NCBI GenBank assembly: GCA_045600905.1
Contig: JAZRYT010000044.1
Location: 1 to 25,424 of the forward strand
Origin: F23-D06 sp045600905
GTDB taxonomy: Bacteria; Bacteroidota; Bacteroidia; Bacteroidales; WCHB1-69
DNA length: 25,424 nucleotides
Direction of reading: 5' to 3'
Shown one piece after another: positions 21,469 through 25,424 of the stretch (positions within the stretch are counted from its first letter, which is position 1; every line of letters begins with the position of its first letter). Under the pieces are notes generated by a model. That model ran no database searches. It saw nothing but the letters and a program-made list of their open reading frames with translations, and was not told where the DNA came from. A program made the translations under genes and the position numbers.

Positions 21469-23400
21469 ATGAAACCGAAATTTTTACAGAAATTATCCCT
21501 AAAACAGCGGAGAACGCTTATCGTCTGCTGTAGTTTATTGGTAGCTTTTCTTATTGTTATAGCGCTACTTATTACTGTTTTTGCCAAACAGGCCATTCAG
21601 AAAAAAATCGTCCAAACGGAGCAGGAACGGAACATGACGATTTCCATCGACCAATTGAAAATCCTTCACTTTTCCTTTTTTGGGAATTTCGACATCCGCA
21701 TACGCCAGCTTTCCGTAAAGGACAACCAGGCCAAAGAACAATTCATGGCCATTGACGAGCTACGCATCAAGGTACAGGTTTGGAAAGGTTTTCATCGGAC
21801 AATCATACTCAAAGACCTAAAAGCCAACGACTTAAAAATAGCCGTTGTAAAGGACAAAAATTATTGCAACTACAATTTCCTTAAAGGCAGGAAAAGCACG
21901 CCCACCAAAAGCGGACGCAACTATCAGGAATTGGCAACAAGACTTTTCGGAAAAATCGGAAACTACAGTCCGAACAATCTAGAAATCAACCGTTTGACAG
22001 CAAGCACGAACATTGATTCTCTGAGCGTTCGATACACACTCACAGATTTCAACATCCACAACGGCAAAGGTGGCGGAAAAGCCAACATCCAGCAAGCAGG
22101 AGAAAATCCCGAGCAATGGAAGCTGACCTGCGCCTTTGACAAGAAAAAGCAGCAGTACGAAGGTTCAATGGTTCGGGCAGGTTCCGACACGGCTGTAGGT
22201 TCCTTACCATTTCTACAAGTTTTCGAAAAGCTGGATGTTCAAATGCATGAAGCTCGGGGCTGTTTCACCCTGTTGAAATCTAACAAAAAGCGCACTGAAT
22301 GCCAGTTGTCTGGCACTATCCACCGTCTTCAATGCCAGCATCACTATATTGCTGACGTTCCGGTGCAAATCGATTCTGTTGGTGCGAGCCTGAAATTATC
22401 TGTATATCCCCAGACTATCGAGGTGGATTCCTCGTCTATTGTAAAGCTCAACCGTGCCGCGCTGCATCCATACATCCGATTTACGAACGACACGAGCAAG
22501 CACATCCTCTTCAAAATCAACGAGCGCGACCGCGAGGCAGAGCCTCTGTTTGCGTCTTTGCCATCCGATTTGTTCCAAATTCTCCCCAATATGTCCTTTA
22601 CCGGCAAAATGGACTTCAACTGCCTACTCGATTGCGACTTCGGGAATTTGGACAGTTTGAAATTCGACTTCAATTTCGTCAACAAGGGCCGTTCGCTGCA
22701 CATTAGTGAAGGTTTGGGCGAAATCACGCGGTTCAACGACCAATTCGAATACACGTTTTACGACCACGGCGAGCCTGTTCGTTCGTTATGGATTGGCCCC
22801 AACAATCCTTATTTCTGCCCTTCCTACGAAATTCCCGAGCTGCTGAAGCAATCCATCCTCGCTTCGGAGGACGGAGCCTTTTTCGTACACAACGGATTTA
22901 GCAAATCATCGATGCGGCAGGCACTGGTCGATGACCTCAAAGCCGGAAAGATGCGCCGTGGCGGCAGCACTATCACGATGCAGCTGGTCAAGAATCTGTT
23001 TTTGAACCGCAAGAAAGTGCTGACCCGCAAATTCGAAGAGATACTATTAGTGTGGATGATTGAAGACCAGCATCTTATCAGCAAGGAACGGATGTTTGAG
23101 ATATACGTCAACATTGTGGAGTGGGCACCCGGCGTCATTGGTATTGGCGAGGCCTCCGAGTTTTATTTCCACAAACGTCCCTACGAGCTGACAATGCCAG
23201 AAAGTCTTTATTTGGCGACCCTTATTCGCGCGCCCAAACACTACGCCTCCACGCTGAACGATGACGGCACCGTGACCGACGTCAAGCGCTCCGAGTTGGA
23301 ATTCGTCGCCGACCGTATGGTCACCCGCGAATTTATGACGGAAGCGCAACGCGCCGCGTTCGACTCCAACGTGAAGACGGTCATCCGCCGAAACAACTAA
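21469..23400 (+). CDS. AsmA-like/GT51 membrane peptidoglycan glycosyltransferase
   Basis: 643 residues. The N-terminal transmembrane helix at about 17-39 is followed by a long beta-rich region (about 45-430) resembling AsmA-like domains (ISIDQLKILHFSFFGNFDIR and similar). The glycosyltransferase 51 domain at about 445-620 polymerises lipid II into glycan strands. Its motifs are complete: SILASEDGAFFVHNGF with catalytic Glu467, RRGGSTITMQLVKNLFLN (496-513), and MFEIYVNIVEWAPGVIGIGE with the family Asn and Glu. There is no penicillin-binding transpeptidase domain, so this is a monofunctional enzyme of the MtgA class but fused to a large periplasmic domain. It starts at the ATG 21469. Upstream and divergent lie the lipoprotein and dipeptidase genes, giving a small wall-related group. 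Confidence 0.88.
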   Translation: MKPKFLQKLSLKQRRTLIVCCSLLVAFLIVIALLITVFAKQAIQKKIVQTEQERNMTISIDQLKILHFSFFGNFDIRIRQLSVKDNQAKEQFMAIDELRIKVQVWKGFHRTIILKDLKANDLKIAVVKDKNYCNYNFLKGRKSTPTKSGRNYQELATRLFGKIGNYSPNNLEINRLTASTNIDSLSVRYTLTDFNIHNGKGGGKANIQQAGENPEQWKLTCAFDKKKQQYEGSMVRAGSDTAVGSLPFLQVFEKLDVQMHEARGCFTLLKSNKKRTECQLSGTIHRLQCQHHYIADVPVQIDSVGASLKLSVYPQTIEVDSSSIVKLNRAALHPYIRFTNDTSKHILFKINERDREAEPLFASLPSDLFQILPNMSFTGKMDFNCLLDCDFGNLDSLKFDFNFVNKGRSLHISEGLGEITRFNDQFEYTFYDHGEPVRSLWIGPNNPYFCPSYEIPELLKQSILASEDGAFFVHNGFSKSSMRQALVDDLKAGKMRRGGSTITMQLVKNLFLNRKKVLTRKFEEILLVWMIEDQHLISKERMFEIYVNIVEWAPGVIGIGEASEFYFHKRPYELTMPESLYLATLIRAPKHYASTLNDDGTVTDVKRSELEFVADRMVTREFMTEAQRAAFDSNVKTVIRRNN

Positions 23401-23412
23401 AGCCCCAGTTCT

Positions 23413-23475
23413 ATGCGACTCAACAAACAGAGAGAGGTCATCCAGCACATTGTGGATTTTCTCAACAAGCTATAA
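23413..23475 (+). CDS. Possible 20-residue peptide (uncertain)
   Basis: ATG to TAA encodes MRLNKQREVIQHIVDFLNKL, an amphipathic helix. It begins 12 nt after the GT51 stop codon and could be translated from the same message. There is no homologue I recognise and chance occurrence is likely. The rest of the 306-nt gap contains the promoter at 23563 and a repeated leader at 23625-23697. Confidence 0.2.
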   Translation: MRLNKQREVIQHIVDFLNKL

Positions 23476-23562
23476 GAGAGACACCCAGCTATCGGAATAT
23501 GAATATCATTTAAGCTTCTCTTTTCGGCGGCAAAACACGAAGTGTGATGTTCTTTTTTGTTG

Positions 23563-23570
23563 TACTTTTG
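23563..23570 (+). promoter_or_regulatory. -7 element upstream of the RhuM-like gene
   Basis: TACTTTTG followed by CGCC. It lies 136 nt before the ATG at 23707, so the transcript would have a long leader that includes the repeated sequence. Confidence 0.5.
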
Positions 23571-23624
23571 CGCCGTGAAAATTCTTCTGCGAATTGCCGA
23601 AAGTTCTCACGTAAAGATATTGTA

Positions 23625-23697
23625 AGAAACAGAGAAAAGGAATAGTAAATTAACATATTGTAAAACAACAAATTAGCTATTATTCACATTCAAAGAA
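23625..23697 (+). repeat. Leader repeat A (before the RhuM-like gene)
   Basis: A-rich tract, then TAACATATTGTAAAACAACA and AATTAGCTATTATTCACATT. The last 45 nt align with the leader at 24598-24640 at most positions, and the end aligns with 25181-25212. Confidence 0.65.
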
Positions 23698-23706
23698 AAA
23701 CACAAA

Positions 23707-24558
23707 ATGAAAGACGGTTTCGCCAATAGACATAATGAGATAGTGCTTTACCAGCCTGACGAGGAAATCAAACTCGAAGTGAGGATGGATGAAGAAACCG
23801 TATGGCTTACACAATCGCAGATAGCCAATTTGTTTGGTTGTTCCAGTGATAATGTCGGTTTGCATTTGAAGAATATTTTTTCAGAAAACGAATTAGATAA
23901 AAATGCAACTACCGAGTTTTTCTCGGTAGTTCAAAAAGAAGGCAACAGAAATGTCCGTAGGAACATACTTCACTACAACTTAGATGCGATTTTATCAGTC
24001 GGATATAGAGTAAGCTCCCTAAATGCGACTAAATTCCGCCAGTGGGCAAACAAAGTCTTGAAAGACCATTTGCTTAAAGGCTATTCGTTTAACCAACGCA
24101 TTGAGAGGTTGGGACAGCGCGTTTCTGTAACGGAAAACAAAATTGATTTTTTTGTGAAGACAGCACTGCCACCTGTTGAAGGAATTTTCTATGACGGGAA
24201 TGTACTTGAGCCTTTCGGTTTTGTGAACAGCCTTATCCGTTCTGCCAAAAAACGCATTGTCTTGATTGACAACTATGTTGACGAAACGGTTTTGCTAAGG
24301 CTTGCGGAACGTGAAAAAGGCATTGATGCAATCATATATTCAAGACAATTGTCACCATCTTTTAATATAGCTCTAAAACAGCACAACCAACAACACGAAA
24401 AAATTGAAGTGAAGCAGTTTGACAAATCACACGACCGCTTCCTGATCATTGATGACACGGTTTACCACATCGGCGCATCAATCAAGGATTTAGGTAAGAA
24501 ATGGTTTGCCTTCTGCAAAATGAATATAAATGCCGAAGAAATTATCAGTAGAATTTAA
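23707..24558 (+). CDS. RhuM-family protein with C-terminal PLD-like domain
   Basis: 283 residues. The N-terminal part (about 10-130) is the Virulence_RhuM domain: IVLYQPDEEIKLEVRMDEET, VWLTQSQIANLFGCSSDNV (a helix-turn-helix-like segment), YNLDAILSVGYRV and FRQWANKVLKDHLLKGY. After a linker the C-terminal part (about 155-283) looks like a phospholipase-D-type fold: VNSLIRSAKKRIVLIDNYVD, then SHDRFLIIDDTVYHIGASIK and DLGKKWFAF. The second segment resembles an HxK(x4)D...G-S motif with Lys replaced by Arg and one extra spacing. RhuM genes are frequent in Bacteroidota accessory islands, often beside restriction systems. No signal peptide. Whether the PLD-like half cuts nucleic acid is unknown. 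Confidence 0.83.
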   Translation: MKDGFANRHNEIVLYQPDEEIKLEVRMDEETVWLTQSQIANLFGCSSDNVGLHLKNIFSENELDKNATTEFFSVVQKEGNRNVRRNILHYNLDAILSVGYRVSSLNATKFRQWANKVLKDHLLKGYSFNQRIERLGQRVSVTENKIDFFVKTALPPVEGIFYDGNVLEPFGFVNSLIRSAKKRIVLIDNYVDETVLLRLAEREKGIDAIIYSRQLSPSFNIALKQHNQQHEKIEVKQFDKSHDRFLIIDDTVYHIGASIKDLGKKWFAFCKMNINAEEIISRI

Positions 24559-24569
24559 ATTTAATAAAC

Positions 24570-24640
24570 AAACAGAAATAGCAAAAGAAATTTGAAATAA
24601 CATATTATAAATTAACGCATTAGCTATTATCAATTATCAA
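24570..24640 (+). repeat. Leader repeat B (before the KilA-N gene)
   Basis: AATAAACAAACAGAAATAGC, then AATAACATATTATAAATTAA and GCATTAGCTATTAT. Its 3' half aligns with leader A; its 5' half aligns with leader C. Confidence 0.65.
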
Positions 24641-25129
24641 TGAGCAAAACAACAATCAGTGCTGACGGACTATTGATTGAAGTCAAGTATAACGGGCTTC
24701 AAGGAGACTACATATCCTTGACGGATATTGCCAAATACAAGACTTCGGAAAATCCGGGATACGTAATTCAAAACTGGATGCGTACTCGTAGTACTGTGCG
24801 TTTTCTGGGGCTATGGGAGAAATTTCACAACCCCGACTTCAATTGCCTCGAATTTGAGGCAATTGAACAAGAGGCTGGTTTAAACAGTTTTGTCCTGACA
24901 CCCAAAAGATGGATTGAATCCATACAACAATCCGAATTTATCAGGCAATATTCGAGATTACGCAACGTTACAACAGCTCATAGTCTTGGTAAATCATGAA
25001 AGTATGAATGCCGAACTTATAAAACTCGGACTGACACAAGCCGACCGCGCCGTTCGATTAAACAAGATGGCTATAGAACAACTGCTGACTTTAGAAAAAC
25101 ATTCACAAAATAAACAGTTAGAATTTTAA
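24640..25129 (+). pseudogene. KilA-N domain gene with internal deletion and frameshift
   Basis: The first frame starts MSKTTISADGLLIEVKYN and encodes an N-terminal KilA-N region (GDYISLTDIAKYK, GYVIQNWMRTRSTVRFLGLW, NSFVLTPKRWIES). At about 24930 it diverges into an unrelated tail ending at 24999. The family's usual C-terminal end (LSGNIRDYATLQQLIVLVN, then LGLTQADRAVRLNKMAIEQL) is present immediately after, but in another frame (to 25129). Full-length members have about 270 residues; the joined pieces give about 160, so about 100 residues between the two parts (normally a FEFASW-type segment and more) are deleted. KilA-N is a DNA-binding domain of phages and mobile elements. A shortened 119-residue product could still be made. 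Confidence 0.78.
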
Positions 25130-25140
25130 CATTAAATAAC

Positions 25141-25212
25141 TTATAATACAAACAAGAAAAAAAGAAAAAGAAATTTTAAAATAACACATTAGCAAATATT
25201 TCACGTTCAAAA
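25141..25212 (+). repeat. Leader repeat C (before the DUF4160 gene)
   Basis: A-rich AATACAAACAAGAAAA, then ATAACACATTAGCAAATATT and TCACGTTCAAA. Resembles leaders A and B. Confidence 0.6.
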
Positions 25213-25220
25213 TAAAAAAT

Positions 25221-25424
25221 ATGCCGGAAATAAGTCGTTTTTATGGAATAATCATTTATATGTATATGAATGAGCATCAGCCTCCGCATTTTCATGTATG
25301 GTACAACGATTACAAAGCAATAATTACCATTGAAGACGGAGTCGTTACAGGAAGTCTTCCTCGAAGAGCCTTGAAATTGGTGTATGAATGGCTGGATTTG
25401 CACAAAGTTGAGTTGATGGACAAT
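25221..25424 (+). CDS. DUF4160 domain protein, partial (runs off the window)
   Basis: 68 codons are visible and the frame is still open at the window end. The sequence MPEISRFYGIIIYMYMNEH, QPPHFHVWYNDYKAIITIED and LPRRALKLVYEWLDLHKVEL matches the DUF4160 family (PF13711): the I-x-M-Y-x-x-E-H-x-P-PHFHV core is diagnostic. These proteins of about 80-90 residues are usually followed by a DUF2442 gene and often sit in toxin-antitoxin-like or mobile settings; the partner would lie beyond the window. It starts at the ATG 25221, 9 nt after the end of the repeated leader. Biochemical role not known. Confidence 0.88.
   Translation, partial: MPEISRFYGIIIYMYMNEHQPPHFHVWYNDYKAIITIEDGVVTGSLPRRALKLVYEWLDLHKVELMDN

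Overview
The window looks like a chromosomal segment from an uncultured member of the Bacteroidales (phylum Bacteroidota). Many genes carry the Bacteroidota -7 promoter motif TAnnTTTG (for example at 1283, 2673, 3225, 6306, 21439 and 23563 on the plus strand, and at 9097, 10392, 14607, 18402 and 19466 on the minus strand). Secreted proteins end in type IX secretion (T9SS) type A sorting domains, lipoproteins are frequent, and pyruvate phosphate dikinase and IspD are of the usual bacterial type.

Layout. (1) 1-5375: an ECF sigma factor with a long C-terminal tail containing a predicted membrane helix, two conserved genes of unknown function, and an envelope cluster of lipoprotein / outer-membrane beta-barrel / lipoprotein. 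The first lipoprotein and the barrel gene are preceded by near-identical 46-nt promoter-leader copies. The sigma-factor tail and the barrel N-terminus share a DT[VIL]-type repeat. A trans-envelope signalling unit is a hypothesis, not a demonstrated function. (2) 5372-8031: a ruined T9SS adhesin gene on the minus strand, split by an internally deleted IS5-like element (6226-7465, perfect 15-bp terminal inverted repeats), frameshifted in its signal peptide, and with its sorting domain cut short inside a dispersed palindrome. (3) 8279-10377, minus strand: a toxin/antitoxin-like pair and a stand-alone AAA ATPase with 15-bp tandem repeats in its promoter. (4) 10597-18379, minus strand: a 1321-residue T9SS-secreted protein with a G9 tract, ppdK and ispD. 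The first two genes end in duplicated terminator-plus-palindrome modules. (5) 18515-19432: an Rpn/PD-(D/E)XK nuclease-transposase-like gene bracketed by 21-bp direct repeats. (6) 19731-23400: a VanX-type D-Ala-D-Ala dipeptidase lipoprotein, a convergent lipoprotein weakly like phosphodiester glycosidases, and an AsmA-like/GT51 peptidoglycan glycosyltransferase. (7) 23401-25424: an accessory block with a RhuM/PLD-like protein, a decayed KilA-N gene and a DUF4160 gene running off the window. These three unrelated genes have homologous leaders, suggesting a modular, recombining array.

A palindrome family, GTAGAGACGGTGCA-N-TGCACCGTCTCTAC, recurs in the gaps between genes from 5386 to 14802. It behaves like a REP/BIME-type repeat, and no REP-associated transposase is visible here. 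No rRNA, tRNA or CRISPR array was recognised.
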